Of a stretch of 64,000 nucleotides of DNA, positions 18,521 through 26,738 are shown in pieces. The notes under the pieces were generated by a model. That model ran no database searches and was not told the origin of the DNA. It saw only the letters and a list, made by a program, of their open reading frames with translations. Position numbers and translations under genes: made by a program. The stretch is from Gemmatimonadota bacterium (GTDB lineage Bacteria > Gemmatimonadota > Gemmatimonadetes > Gemmatimonadales > GWC2-71-9): positions 86,576 through 150,575 of the forward strand of contig JAJCZX010000034.1 in the NCBI GenBank assembly GCA_029262195.1, read 5' to 3'. Numbering within the stretch: the stretch's first letter is position 1; each line of letters begins with the position of its first letter.

Positions 18521-18558
18521 TTGACATGTGTAGCACATGCTTACATGTTTTACACATG
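18521..18558 (+). promoter_or_regulatory. Promoter-operator of the VapBC pair
   Basis: A consensus -35 TTGACA (18521-18526) is overlapped by an inverted repeat CATGTGTA (18525-18532) / TACACATG (18551-18558), with ACATG also repeated at 18535 and 18543. The downstream arm runs into the antitoxin start codon. VapB antitoxins of the ribbon-helix-helix type normally bind such repeats to repress their own operon. The -10 (CATGTT) is weak. Confidence 0.6.
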
Positions 18559-18786
18559 AGCAAGATGATACAGGTCCGGCACGTCCCGGAGCGGTTACAT
18601 CGCCGTTTAAAAATGCGGGCGGCAGCGGCTGGAATGTCTTTGTCCGACTACCTCCGCATCGAATTGGAACGGGTGGCCGCGCGACTTACTCCAGAAGAGG
18701 TCCTACAACGGATCGAAGGGTTGGAGCCCGTGGCGATGGACGAGACCGCCGCCGCTGTATTGCGGTCGGAGCGTGACACTCGGTGA
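18556..18786 (+). CDS. vapB: VapB/FitA-like ribbon-helix-helix antitoxin
   Basis: A 76-residue antitoxin. MIQVRHVPERLHRRLKMRAAAAGMSLSDYL-type sequence is the strand-helix-helix DNA-binding pattern of FitA/VapB antitoxins, followed by a toxin-binding tail. I chose ATG 18556; ATG 18565 is also possible, and the earlier ATG at 18526 would begin inside the operator. The stop overlaps the toxin start as GTGA, so toxin translation is coupled. Confidence 0.85.
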   Translation: MSKMIQVRHVPERLHRRLKMRAAAAGMSLSDYLRIELERVAARLTPEEVLQRIEGLEPVAMDETAAAVLRSERDTR

Positions 18787-19175
18787 TAGTCGTAGACGCG
18801 TCGGCGATCGTGGATGTTTTGCTAAAATCACCGGACGTTGATCGACTCGCAGAGAGGCTGTTCGGCGGAGGTGAAACGCTCCATGCTCCGCACCTTCTCG
18901 ACGTTGAGGTAGCTCAGGTTTTGAGGAGGTTCGAAGCTCAAGGGGTGCTGGGGTCAGAAAGAGGGAATTTGGCTTTGCAGTTTCTTCAAGAAATGCCAAT
19001 AACCAGACACTCCCATAGCCCCTTTTTGTCGCGCCTTTGGGAGCTCCGGCGGAATTTCACTGCCTACGACGGAATCTACGTCGCTCTGGCCGAAGTGCTG
19101 GGCGCCACTTTTGTGACACGAGACAAACGCTTGTCTCGGGCTCCCGGACACAACGCAGTTATAGAGGTGATTTAG
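18783..19175 (+). CDS. vapC: VapC-type PIN-domain ribonuclease toxin
   Basis: A 130-residue PIN-domain protein with all four acidic metal-binding residues: Asp5 (VVDASA), Glu42 (DVEVAQ), Asp96 (AYDGIYVALAE) and Asp114 (VTRDKRL). VapC toxins cut tRNA or rRNA when freed from VapB. The active site looks intact. GTG start at 18783 overlaps the antitoxin stop. It sits next to the Fic-domain gene in the same short accessory patch. Confidence 0.9.
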   Translation: MIVVDASAIVDVLLKSPDVDRLAERLFGGGETLHAPHLLDVEVAQVLRRFEAQGVLGSERGNLALQFLQEMPITRHSHSPFLSRLWELRRNFTAYDGIYVALAEVLGATFVTRDKRLSRAPGHNAVIEVI

Positions 19176-19312
19176 ACGCGCCGTGTTTTCGGTCGTCTTT
19201 AGGCGACCGCCCACCAGAAAAGAATATGACCTGAATGGGGTTCAGGTGGTCCCCGGTTGATTGTGCGCCGAATCCGGTTGACCGTGGTCGGGTGCGCGCT
19301 TACTCTCGGTCG

Positions 19313-19354
19313 AAAAGAAAAGGCGCCCGGAACCTGTGAACGATCCCGGGCGCC
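19313..19354 (-). terminator. Terminator of the sodium symporter gene
   Basis: Read on the minus strand, GGCGCCCGG and CCGGGCGCC form a nine-base perfect stem (19346-19354 with 19322-19330) followed by TTTCTTTT. It lies 33 bases beyond the symporter stop codon. Confidence 0.8.
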
Positions 19355-19386
19355 AACTTCTGATTTTTGAGCCTAACTTCTGACTT

Positions 19387-21117
19387 CTATCTTCCTTCTT
19401 CTTTAGCCCTCTTATGCGCTTCCGCGTTTTCAATCCACGGTTCGCGTTCGAAGTAGCTCTTAGTCAACTCAACCAGCTTCGGCGACAGAAGGATGAGTGC
19501 GATCAAGTTGGGAAGAATCACTATTCCCAGGAAGATGTCACCCATCTCCCAGATCACGGTGAGCGGCAGCACCGCGCCAACAAAGTGCATCGTTACAAAG
19601 GCGAACTTGTAAGGGAGTACGGCTTTGGTGCCAAACAGGTAACTGGCACACCGGTCACCGTAGTAACTCCAGGAGATTGCGGTTGAAATTCCGAACAACA
19701 ACACCGAAAGGATCACGATGTAGTGGCCCCAGCTAACAACGCCGGATAGTCCCTGCCTGAAGCCCAGCATCGTGAGGGGGGCTCCGCTCTCCACCGCATC
19801 GCCGAAGAGGCTGGTGTAGGTCGTGCCGTCAGTTCCCCGGGCGTTGCCGTCCTGCGGGAAGATCGTTCCGGTAAAACGATTCTGGTGATCTTCGTCGGTG
19901 AACAGGTCGTCGACGGAAACCTCGTGCCAGGCCAACATCGGCTCGCCGGGCGCGGCAACCTGTCTGCCGTTGGCAACCTGAATCGCGGCCGGTGGATCGA
20001 CATCGGCGCGGTGCCCGTCTGCGAAAGTAATCCAACCGATATCTCCACCGTCGAGGGTTATCTCTTCCGGTGTGCGTTCGTTCCAGACCCCGGTCATGAT
20101 GATGACCAGTGCGGTCATGGTGACAATCACGATCGTGTCGATGAACGGCTCGAGAAGGGCTACTGCGCCCTCTGACACAGGTTCGTCAGTTTTGGCCGCT
20201 GCGTGAGCGATGGGGGCTGAACCCTGTCCGGCTTCATTGGAGAACAGTCCGCGACGTACACCCCACATAAGGGTTACCAGAAATGCTCCAACTCCAGTTC
20301 CAGCGACACCAGCCGTGGGGTTAAAAGCTTCCCTGAAAATGGTGGCAAACGATGGTAACAGCTGATCAATGTTGAGTATGATGATGACCATCGCGCCAAA
20401 TACGTAGATACCGGCCATCAATGGTGCAAGAATTCCGGTGACCTTACCGATGCGGGAGATTCCGCCCAGTATAACCACGGCAACAATCGCTGAGGTTATC
20501 AAGCCGGTCACCCAGGTGGCCATGCCGAAGTTCGTCTGCATGGCGTCGGCCACTGTGTTGGCCTGAATGGCGTTTCCGGTGAAGAAGGCTGTGATCCCCA
20601 GAAGGATGGCGAACAGCACGGCCAAAGGCTTCCATTTCGGTCCCAGGCCTTTTTCGATGTAATACATGGGGCCCCCTGAAACGGTGCCCTCCCATGCGTG
20701 CCCTTCCGTATCGTGTACGTCCCTGAAATGCTGGGCTAGCGTTACCTCAGAGTACTTGGTGGCCATTCCGACGGCCGCCGTAACCCACATCCAGAATAAA
20801 GCGCCTGGCCCACCCCAGTGGATGGCGAGTGCTACACCCGCGATGTTGCCGATCCCGACGGTGGCCGAGAGGGCTGTGGTAAGGGCCTGAAAGTGCGAGA
20901 CATCTCCGGGCTCGTTGGGGTCGTCATATTTACCGGAGGCAATCCCAACTCCGTGTCCGAAGTGTCTCAGCTGGATAAAACCAAGGCGCAGGGTTAGGAA
21001 GAACCCCGTTCCGATAAGGGCGATGACGATGATAGAGATGTTCTCCTCGCCCACCGGTATGCCCGTTTCCCACACCAGGGAGTTGAACTTGTCAACGAAC
21101 TGTCTTAGAAATTCCAT
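19387..21117 (-). CDS. Alanine/glycine:sodium symporter (AGCS family) with a large extra loop
   Basis: A multi-pass transporter of about 576 residues. The family features are clear: LRLGFIQLRHFGHG at the start, ALSATVGIGNIAGVA, GPGALFWMW, GPMYYIEKGLG, and the SNEAGQGSAPIAHAAA signature. Typical members have about 450-500 residues. Here about 100 extra polar residues lie around positions 350-455 (after GVWNERTP, before LGFRQGLSGVVSWG), presumably an external domain. The frame is open to 21195, but ATG 21117 (MEFLRQF) fits the family N-terminus. The substrate is probably alanine or glycine. Confidence 0.9.
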   Translation of the reverse strand: MEFLRQFVDKFNSLVWETGIPVGEENISIIVIALIGTGFFLTLRLGFIQLRHFGHGVGIASGKYDDPNEPGDVSHFQALTTALSATVGIGNIAGVALAIHWGGPGALFWMWVTAAVGMATKYSEVTLAQHFRDVHDTEGHAWEGTVSGGPMYYIEKGLGPKWKPLAVLFAILLGITAFFTGNAIQANTVADAMQTNFGMATWVTGLITSAIVAVVILGGISRIGKVTGILAPLMAGIYVFGAMVIIILNIDQLLPSFATIFREAFNPTAGVAGTGVGAFLVTLMWGVRRGLFSNEAGQGSAPIAHAAAKTDEPVSEGAVALLEPFIDTIVIVTMTALVIIMTGVWNERTPEEITLDGGDIGWITFADGHRADVDPPAAIQVANGRQVAAPGEPMLAWHEVSVDDLFTDEDHQNRFTGTIFPQDGNARGTDGTTYTSLFGDAVESGAPLTMLGFRQGLSGVVSWGHYIVILSVLLFGISTAISWSYYGDRCASYLFGTKAVLPYKFAFVTMHFVGAVLPLTVIWEMGDIFLGIVILPNLIALILLSPKLVELTKSYFEREPWIENAEAHKRAKEEGR

Positions 21118-21297
21118 GTTTTTTGGGGTAGTTGGGGTTAGAGGCCCGTTAATTCCAATTAGGTATGATGCCCGGGCGAGGTTGACCGGCAACAATATAC
21201 GCCTGAAATCGATATCGACAACTTTTTGAGGAATTCGCGGTCTTCTGAGCGGTTGGTTGAGGGTGGCGTTTGGTGCGGGCGCGCTTATCTTGGCTCG

Positions 21298-22338
21298 ATG
21301 GCAGACGAAAAGCGCAAAGCTGGCATCCGACTTCCGTCAGTCCCTGCGGCCCGCCGCAGGGCGGCCAAATCGATCGGAGAACTGATCAAAAGCGGTACCC
21401 GTGTTGCCTTGACAACCCATGTCAACGCTGACGGGGACGGCGTTGGGTCAGAGGTGGCGATGGTGCACCTTATGCTGTCACTGGGGATAAAGGCGGTAAT
21501 CGCCAATCCGACCCCTTTTCCAGAGCGATATCGGTTTCTGCTCGAAGGGATCGAAAACTGCGATAAATCGCGAGAGGCGGTCAAATATATCCGCCGTGCC
21601 GATTTGCTGATGGTACTGGATATCGCGGACATTGGGCGGCTTGGTCACCTTGGGAGTACGGTGTCTGAGCTTGATATCCCCGTCGCCTGTATTGACCACC
21701 ATGTAACGGACGGGACTCTGCCCGATGGCCCCAGATTGGTCGATTCCGAAGCCTGCGCCACTGGAGAATTAATACATGACCTTGCCAGGGCTCTGGATTG
21801 GAGCATGGGTCCCGAAGCTGCCAGAGGAATTTACGTCGCCATCCTCACTGATACGGGCGGCTTTCGATTCAGCAACACGACTCCCAGAACTTTGCAGGTC
21901 GCGTCGGCTGCTATGAACGAAGGTGTGCAGCCTGAGGTGATTTATCAACAGGTCTTCGCCAACGCCCCGGAGGCCAGGATAAGGCTGCTCGCGGAGGTTC
22001 TGGGTACCCTGGTAGTTGAGAGCGATGCAGGCCTTGCGTGGGTCACCGTTCCGCCAGGGGCGTTCGAACGGCACAACGCGACCGGGGAGGACCTTGAAGG
22101 AGTTGTGGAGTACCCCCGATCAATTGAGGGTATTCACCTGGCCCTACTTTTCAGGGAGATCGCCAACGGGCGGATCAAGGTGTCCTTTCGCTCAGTAGGC
22201 GATGTTGATGTCGCCCGCCTCGCGGCTGAATGGGACGGTGGTGGGCATTCCCGGGCCGCAGGTGCCTCCATTGAAGGGGATCTTTGCACGGTACAGGAGC
22301 AGGTACTGGGACGAGCTCGCGAATTCCTCAAGGAATAA
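21298..22338 (+). CDS. DHH/DHHA1 phosphoesterase, NrnA-like
   Basis: About 346 residues. The DHH domain has THVNADGDGVGSE (metal-binding DxD), VLDIADIGRLG and DHHVTDG; the DHHA1 domain ends with GGGHSRAAGASI. Members of this family (NrnA, bifunctional oligoribonuclease and pAp phosphatase) degrade nanoRNA, c-di-AMP products and pAp. Start: ATG 21298 gives a normal length; an earlier in-frame start at 21226 is possible. A TATCTT hexamer ends six bases before the ATG and no Shine-Dalgarno is visible. Confidence 0.88.
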   Translation: MADEKRKAGIRLPSVPAARRRAAKSIGELIKSGTRVALTTHVNADGDGVGSEVAMVHLMLSLGIKAVIANPTPFPERYRFLLEGIENCDKSREAVKYIRRADLLMVLDIADIGRLGHLGSTVSELDIPVACIDHHVTDGTLPDGPRLVDSEACATGELIHDLARALDWSMGPEAARGIYVAILTDTGGFRFSNTTPRTLQVASAAMNEGVQPEVIYQQVFANAPEARIRLLAEVLGTLVVESDAGLAWVTVPPGAFERHNATGEDLEGVVEYPRSIEGIHLALLFREIANGRIKVSFRSVGDVDVARLAAEWDGGGHSRAAGASIEGDLCTVQEQVLGRAREFLKE

Positions 22339-22350
22339 TCTCTCTCCGAG

Positions 22351-22379
22351 TTGATCGGCTTCCTCGGGCCGTCTACATT
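22351..22379 (+). promoter_or_regulatory. Probable promoter of mrp, leaderless geometry
   Basis: TTGATC (22351-22356) and TACATT (22374-22379) are separated by exactly 17 bases. The next start codon, ATG 22387, lies only seven bases beyond the -10 and has no Shine-Dalgarno. Transcription would begin at or next to the ATG. Confidence 0.55.
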
Positions 22380-22386
22380 CATCCAC

Positions 22387-23466
22387 ATGAAAGATAAAAC
22401 TGAAGCTCTAATCGCGGAGGCTTTGACCAACGTCAAGAATCCGCGTTTGGATAAAGATGTAATTTCGGCTGGGATGGTACAGGATCTGGCTGTTTCGAAC
22501 GGCGTGGTGTCGTTCGGATTTCTTCTGGCTCGAGAAGATTCTCCCAAACTGGTTCGCGAGGTTCGCAAAGCGGTGAAGGAAGTGCCCGGCATAAGCGACG
22601 TACAGATTAACGTGGGGGAACCGGCCACTGAAAAAGCTGCCCAACCGGCACCGGCCCCAACTCCTGCACCCCAACCAACTGCCATGCCCAACCTGGGAAC
22701 AGTTATAGCAATTTCCAGCGGTAAGGGAGGCGTTGGTAAGTCGACCGTGTCTTCCAATATCGCTGCAGCCCTCGCTGCTTCCGGCGCCAGGGTCGGGATA
22801 ATGGATGGCGATGTTTATGGTCCGAACATTCCGAGAATGTTCGGGAAGGAACAGCAACCTGAAGTACGTGACAACCGTATTCTTCCTCTCGAGGCGCATG
22901 GAGTGAAACTCATGTCGCTCGGATTCATGATGGAGAGGGATGCTCCGGCGATCTGGCGTGGACCGATAATTCAAAAAATCATCCAGCAATTTTTGAACGA
23001 TGTTGACTGGGGCAAACTGGACTATCTACTGGTTGATCTGCCGCCCGGCACGGGTGATGCCCAACTCTCGTTAGTACAAACAGTGAGAGTCGACGCTGCG
23101 GTTATCGTCACCACTCCGCAGCAGATGTCGACCGGGGACGCTTTGCGAGGTGCTAAGATGTTCGAAAAGGTTGGAGTTCCGGTTATCGGGATCATCGAGA
23201 ACATGGCCGGCTTTACATGCCCGCATTGTGACGAAATAACGAACATTTTTGAATCGGGTGGCGCGCAAGTTCTGGCAGATGAACTTGGTATTCCTCTAAT
23301 CGGTCAGATTCCCCTGCAAGCCGAAATGGCGTCGATGGCGGATAACGGCCAGCCGGTTGTAGTGTCGCGTCCCGACAGTCCGGCGGCAAAGGCACTCGTT
23401 GAGGCTGCCAAAGCGATCAAATCGAAAGCCAGCGGCAAAAAGATTTCACTACCGGTGGTAAGCTGA
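22387..23466 (+). CDS. mrp: Mrp/ApbC family iron-sulfur carrier ATPase
   Basis: A 359-residue P-loop ATPase that binds and transfers Fe-S clusters. An N-terminal MIP18/DUF59-type domain (residues about 1-80) is joined by a Pro/Ala linker to the MinD-like ATPase, with the deviant Walker A SSGKGGVGKST, VDLPPGTGDAQL and the cluster-binding CxxC in FTCPHCDE. The frame is open from 22351 but ATG 22387 gives the normal N-terminus. The gene is followed by a strong bidirectional terminator. Confidence 0.93.
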   Translation: MKDKTEALIAEALTNVKNPRLDKDVISAGMVQDLAVSNGVVSFGFLLAREDSPKLVREVRKAVKEVPGISDVQINVGEPATEKAAQPAPAPTPAPQPTAMPNLGTVIAISSGKGGVGKSTVSSNIAAALAASGARVGIMDGDVYGPNIPRMFGKEQQPEVRDNRILPLEAHGVKLMSLGFMMERDAPAIWRGPIIQKIIQQFLNDVDWGKLDYLLVDLPPGTGDAQLSLVQTVRVDAAVIVTTPQQMSTGDALRGAKMFEKVGVPVIGIIENMAGFTCPHCDEITNIFESGGAQVLADELGIPLIGQIPLQAEMASMADNGQPVVVSRPDSPAAKALVEAAKAIKSKASGKKISLPVVS

Positions 23467-23482
23467 GGTAGGAGACATCAAT

Positions 23483-23517
23483 AAAAAAGGGGAAGCCAGC
23501 TCGGTTTCCCCTTTTTT
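23483..23517. terminator. Bidirectional terminator between mrp and the bactofilin-like gene
   Basis: AAAAAAGGGGAA (23483-23494) pairs perfectly with TTCCCCTTTTTT (23506-23517) around an 11-base loop. Both strands give a G+C stem followed by a U run, so it ends mrp and also the converging minus-strand gene. Confidence 0.9.
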
Positions 23518-23535
23518 GTCGTTTGGACTCGCCGA

Positions 23536-24741
23536 TTAATATTTGGTCAGCGAGTGTGTACCGGTATCGATGTTGGCGCGACGACGTTGCCAGGGCAACC
23601 GGCCCTCCATTCCCGCTTTTGTCGTAATCACCGCGCCGAATCCGGCTGTTGCCACGGCCCATGTGAAAAGCAGGGCTATTACAGCCAACGGGATCCCAGC
23701 CACCGGCACCCAACTCAGTGAGACCGCCGGCAACCATACGGCCATGGTAATGATTAATCCGCGCACAATGGCCTCGAACTGGCTGGGGTTGGCAGTGCGC
23801 CCGAGGCGCTCAGCCCGCTGCCGGGCATGCCTGGCACCGAGGGTATTGGCCACGGCCAGGTAGCCGATAAGTGCCATTGCCCCGATACCGATTACTGCAG
23901 CCATTATCGCAAAGGGTATGAGTATTATTCCGACAATTGACACAGCCAGCCCAACTGCAACCATGGCCAGCAAAGGGAGAATCAACGGCTGCGCAAAGAG
24001 GCCGGCCATAAAAGATTTTCCAGGGCTCTCGGCGACCCGTTTTGCAACGATGTTCAACTGCTGTGGAGCGAAGAACGACACTCCAAACCCGATGCTAGAG
24101 AACGCGATCAGAGTACCGAGCAAGGTAATTAGGCCACCGCCCACAGCTACGGGGGCGGGCACGTCCGGTTTAAGTTCGAACCGGGCGAATTGGCGCGGCG
24201 AAGGGAAGTCGAATTCGGAGTCAATTGATCTTACCGAGCCGGCAACGAGAGATGGTGAACCTGTGACTGTGCCATCAATGCTGACTACGTCACCTCCGAC
24301 ACGGGCTCCCCGGAAGAGTCTGACATCACCTCCGAAGGCGACGATGTCTCCGGTCACTTCCCCTTTGACAGCGGTGTTGCCACCGAGCACTACAAGGTCT
24401 CCATCGATAACTTCGCCAGCCAGAATCTCTGTAGCTCCGAAGACAATTCTTGCGTTGTCCAGGTCTAGTTCGACGTTGTCGGAGCTATCCAATTCATCAA
24501 GCAATTCTGTCAGTCGTCCAATACCTGCCTGCCGGTCCTGGTCCTGCAGGGCATCGGACAGAGCTTCAGATATGATCGGACTGACCAGGGCTGAAACGTT
24601 AGACTCCACGTCGGCAACCACCTGCTCAGACCGTTCGCTCTGTGAAACCGTGACTGATCCCTGGCTCAGAGCCACAGTAGGCTGAAGAAAGAGCATCAAA
24701 GATCCAAGGCCGAAAACGGCAGACATTTTAGCGGATCGCAT
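23536..24741 (-). CDS. Membrane protein with bactofilin-like polymer-forming repeats
   Basis: A 401-residue exported protein: signal peptide to about residue 26, a polar region, then short hydrophobic repeats (GEVIDGDLVVLGGNTAVKG, GDIVAFGGDVRLF, ARVGGDVVSIDGTV) of the polymer-forming beta-helix type at about residues 110-170. At least four membrane segments follow (about 200-225, 245-300 and 340-385). It is the last gene of an ECF sigma factor cluster, overlapping its upstream neighbour by 14 bases. The arrangement suggests an envelope-stress sensor or a target of that sigma factor; this is inference. Confidence 0.65.
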   Translation of the reverse strand: MRSAKMSAVFGLGSLMLFLQPTVALSQGSVTVSQSERSEQVVADVESNVSALVSPIISEALSDALQDQDRQAGIGRLTELLDELDSSDNVELDLDNARIVFGATEILAGEVIDGDLVVLGGNTAVKGEVTGDIVAFGGDVRLFRGARVGGDVVSIDGTVTGSPSLVAGSVRSIDSEFDFPSPRQFARFELKPDVPAPVAVGGGLITLLGTLIAFSSIGFGVSFFAPQQLNIVAKRVAESPGKSFMAGLFAQPLILPLLAMVAVGLAVSIVGIILIPFAIMAAVIGIGAMALIGYLAVANTLGARHARQRAERLGRTANPSQFEAIVRGLIITMAVWLPAVSLSWVPVAGIPLAVIALLFTWAVATAGFGAVITTKAGMEGRLPWQRRRANIDTGTHSLTKY

Positions 24742-25219
24742 GTAGGGGGGTCCTTCCAGTGCTATAAGAGTTCATGATCCAGTAAAGGCCCACCGCCGAT
24801 ACCAGGGAAGAAATTGTCAGGGCTCCTGCTGCGCCAAGCAGCAGAGGCAATGCGTTGATTGCCGCTGAGAATCCGGTTTCCAGGATCCCGTGCAAGCTCT
24901 GCCAAACCGCTGCGGAAAACGCCAGGGTTGACGTCGCGACGGTTCCAAATTGAAACGTTCTGTTCAGAAAAAAGCCAATCAAAGCGGCTAGTGAAGCCGC
25001 GGAAGCTACCGAGTAACCTCCAAAAAGCGCCCACGCCAGTTTTTTGCTAATGGCAAAATTTGGCTGTGTGGCCACGGCGAGACCGGGTATCTCCACCCTC
25101 GCCATTACAGCGTCGGAGAATCCTTTGCCAGGGCTCAAATGTCCTAATTCCGACAGTAAAGCGTCAAGCTCGCGGTGTTCGGCTTCGGGCCAGTCTTGTT
25201 GGTTTTTTTGATTATTCAT
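24728..25219 (-). CDS. Small membrane protein, candidate anti-sigma factor
   Basis: A 163-residue protein from the ATG at 25219, which has a GTGAGA ribosome-binding site. A soluble N-terminus with ELDALLSELGHLSPGKGFSDAVMARV, a pattern usual in anti-sigma factors, is followed by three hydrophobic segments (about residues 55-75, 85-105 and 115-145). No zinc-binding HxxxCxxC motif is seen. Position right after the ECF sigma gene (43 bases) is the main reason for the anti-sigma suggestion; sequence alone does not prove it. Confidence 0.5.
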   Translation of the reverse strand: MNNQKNQQDWPEAEHRELDALLSELGHLSPGKGFSDAVMARVEIPGLAVATQPNFAISKKLAWALFGGYSVASAASLAALIGFFLNRTFQFGTVATSTLAFSAAVWQSLHGILETGFSAAINALPLLLGAAGALTISSLVSAVGLYWIMNSYSTGRTPLHAIR

Positions 25220-25262
25220 ATTCTCACCCACAAACCTACTACGGGTTGTCCAAGGCATAGTT

Positions 25263-25853
25263 TCATTCTTTTTCCTCGGTCAAATAGCCTTTCAATTCCG
25301 CTCGGGCACGATGGATATAAGTCTTAATCGTGCCCAGCGGGAGTTCCATAATTTCAGCGATTTCCTCATACGGCCTACCGTCCACATAACGCAGCAAAAT
25401 GCATGTTTGGTACTCCGGTCTCATGCGTGCTATTGCGTCCTCGATTCCCGATCCGATTTCGCGGGCCTCCATTTCCTCGAGAGGCGACTCGGTCCTATCC
25501 CCAATCTGCAGGGGTCCTAGTTGACCGGTCTCGTCAGGCGGGCCGTCGAGCGACAGTGTGTCGAGTTCTTTCTTTCGCAGGTGATCAATGGCGACGTTGT
25601 TGGCGATCTTGAAAATCCAGGACGAAAACTTGTACTGGGGTCTATAGGTTTTGAGGGCTTTCAGCGCCTTAACAAAGGCATCCTGGGCCAGATCTTCAGC
25701 TCGTTCCCGATCCCGTACCATCCGGTAGATCAACGAAAAGAGAGGTCGCTCGTATCGGCGAACAAGGTCGCGGTATGCCCACTCGTTTGCGTCCAGTGCC
25801 CACTCCACTACCTGCTGGTCGGTGGCGTCTTTCAGGTCTAATGGTGCCTTCAC
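25263..25853 (-). CDS. ECF RNA polymerase sigma factor
   Basis: A 196-residue sigma-70 family protein with regions 2 and 4 only. Region 2: WAYRDLVRRYERPLFSLIYRM, DRERAEDLAQDAFVKALK and FSSWIFKIANNVAIDHLRK; region 4: YQTCILLRYVDGRPYEEIAEIM and LGTIKTYIHRAR. It starts the three-gene minus-strand cluster with a probable anti-sigma and the bactofilin-like membrane protein. Start GTG 25853; no clear ribosome-binding site. Confidence 0.93.
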   Translation of the reverse strand: MKAPLDLKDATDQQVVEWALDANEWAYRDLVRRYERPLFSLIYRMVRDRERAEDLAQDAFVKALKALKTYRPQYKFSSWIFKIANNVAIDHLRKKELDTLSLDGPPDETGQLGPLQIGDRTESPLEEMEAREIGSGIEDAIARMRPEYQTCILLRYVDGRPYEEIAEIMELPLGTIKTYIHRARAELKGYLTEEKE

Positions 25854-26012
25854 CGGGTAAGGTAGGCCCCTGGGGATCGCTTATTCACAGACGGAAAGTA
25901 GAGGGATTGCCGGATAAACATCAACGTGGAACATAGAAGTCGGAAATCTGAAGTTAGAGCGCTTGAAATCTGTATTCTCGTTTTTCGTGCCTAACTCCGG
26001 TATTTTTGTCCA

Positions 26013-26738
26013 ATGTCATCAGCCAGTTCTGGAATCCCCGCAATGGGGAATAGAGATAAACGCGAATATGTCCGCGAGATGTTCACGTCGATTGCGCCGC
26101 GATATGATTTTTTGAACCACCTCCTGAGCCTGAACATTGACAAGAGGTGGCGGCGCGCAGCGGTGAATGCCCTCGGCTGGGAATCAACACCAGATGGACG
26201 ATTTCTTGACCTTTGTTCCGGCACCATGGATCTGACCGCTGAGCTTGCGTCACGCCCTGAATTTGTCGGAAAAGTGATTGGTGCGGACTTTGTGGTGCCG
26301 ATGCTGAAACTCGGACGCAAGAAGACGATGTTGGATGCGGTGGGTGCTGATGCGATGCAGACACCCTTTCCAGATGGCACGTTCGATGGGTGTACGGTTG
26401 GCTTCGGCGTTCGCAACCTCACCGATCTTACGGGCGGCATACGGGAGATGTTCCGGCTTTTGAAACCCGGTGGCAGGATGGTAATTCTTGAGTTTTGCAC
26501 GCCGACTTTTCCGCCTATGCGTATTGCTTACCTGTCGTATTTCAAAGTCGTGTTGCCGATGATCGGACGTTTGGTTTCGAAACACAACACGGCCTATAAC
26601 TACCTTCCCGAATCGGTTTTAAAGTTCCCTTCGCCGGACGAGTTGTCAGAAGAAATTCAATCTCTGGGGTTTGGCGAAGTGGGCTACAAAAGGTTGGCGA
26701 TGGGGATAGCAGCCGTTCATTGGGGGACCAAAGGCTGA
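26013..26738 (+). CDS. ubiE: Demethylmenaquinone methyltransferase UbiE/MenG
   Basis: A 241-residue SAM-dependent methyltransferase, the last step of menaquinone synthesis. Family blocks seen are REMFTSIAPRYDFLNHLLSL, WRRAAV, FLDLCSGTMDLT (SAM motif I, with Ser for the usual Gly), FPDGTFDGCTVGFGVRNLTD and GGRMVILEF. TATTTT ends six bases before the ATG. It starts a four-gene menaquinone cluster, and its TGA overlaps the next ATG by one base. Confidence 0.93.
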   Translation: MSSASSGIPAMGNRDKREYVREMFTSIAPRYDFLNHLLSLNIDKRWRRAAVNALGWESTPDGRFLDLCSGTMDLTAELASRPEFVGKVIGADFVVPMLKLGRKKTMLDAVGADAMQTPFPDGTFDGCTVGFGVRNLTDLTGGIREMFRLLKPGGRMVILEFCTPTFPPMRIAYLSYFKVVLPMIGRLVSKHNTAYNYLPESVLKFPSPDELSEEIQSLGFGEVGYKRLAMGIAAVHWGTKG

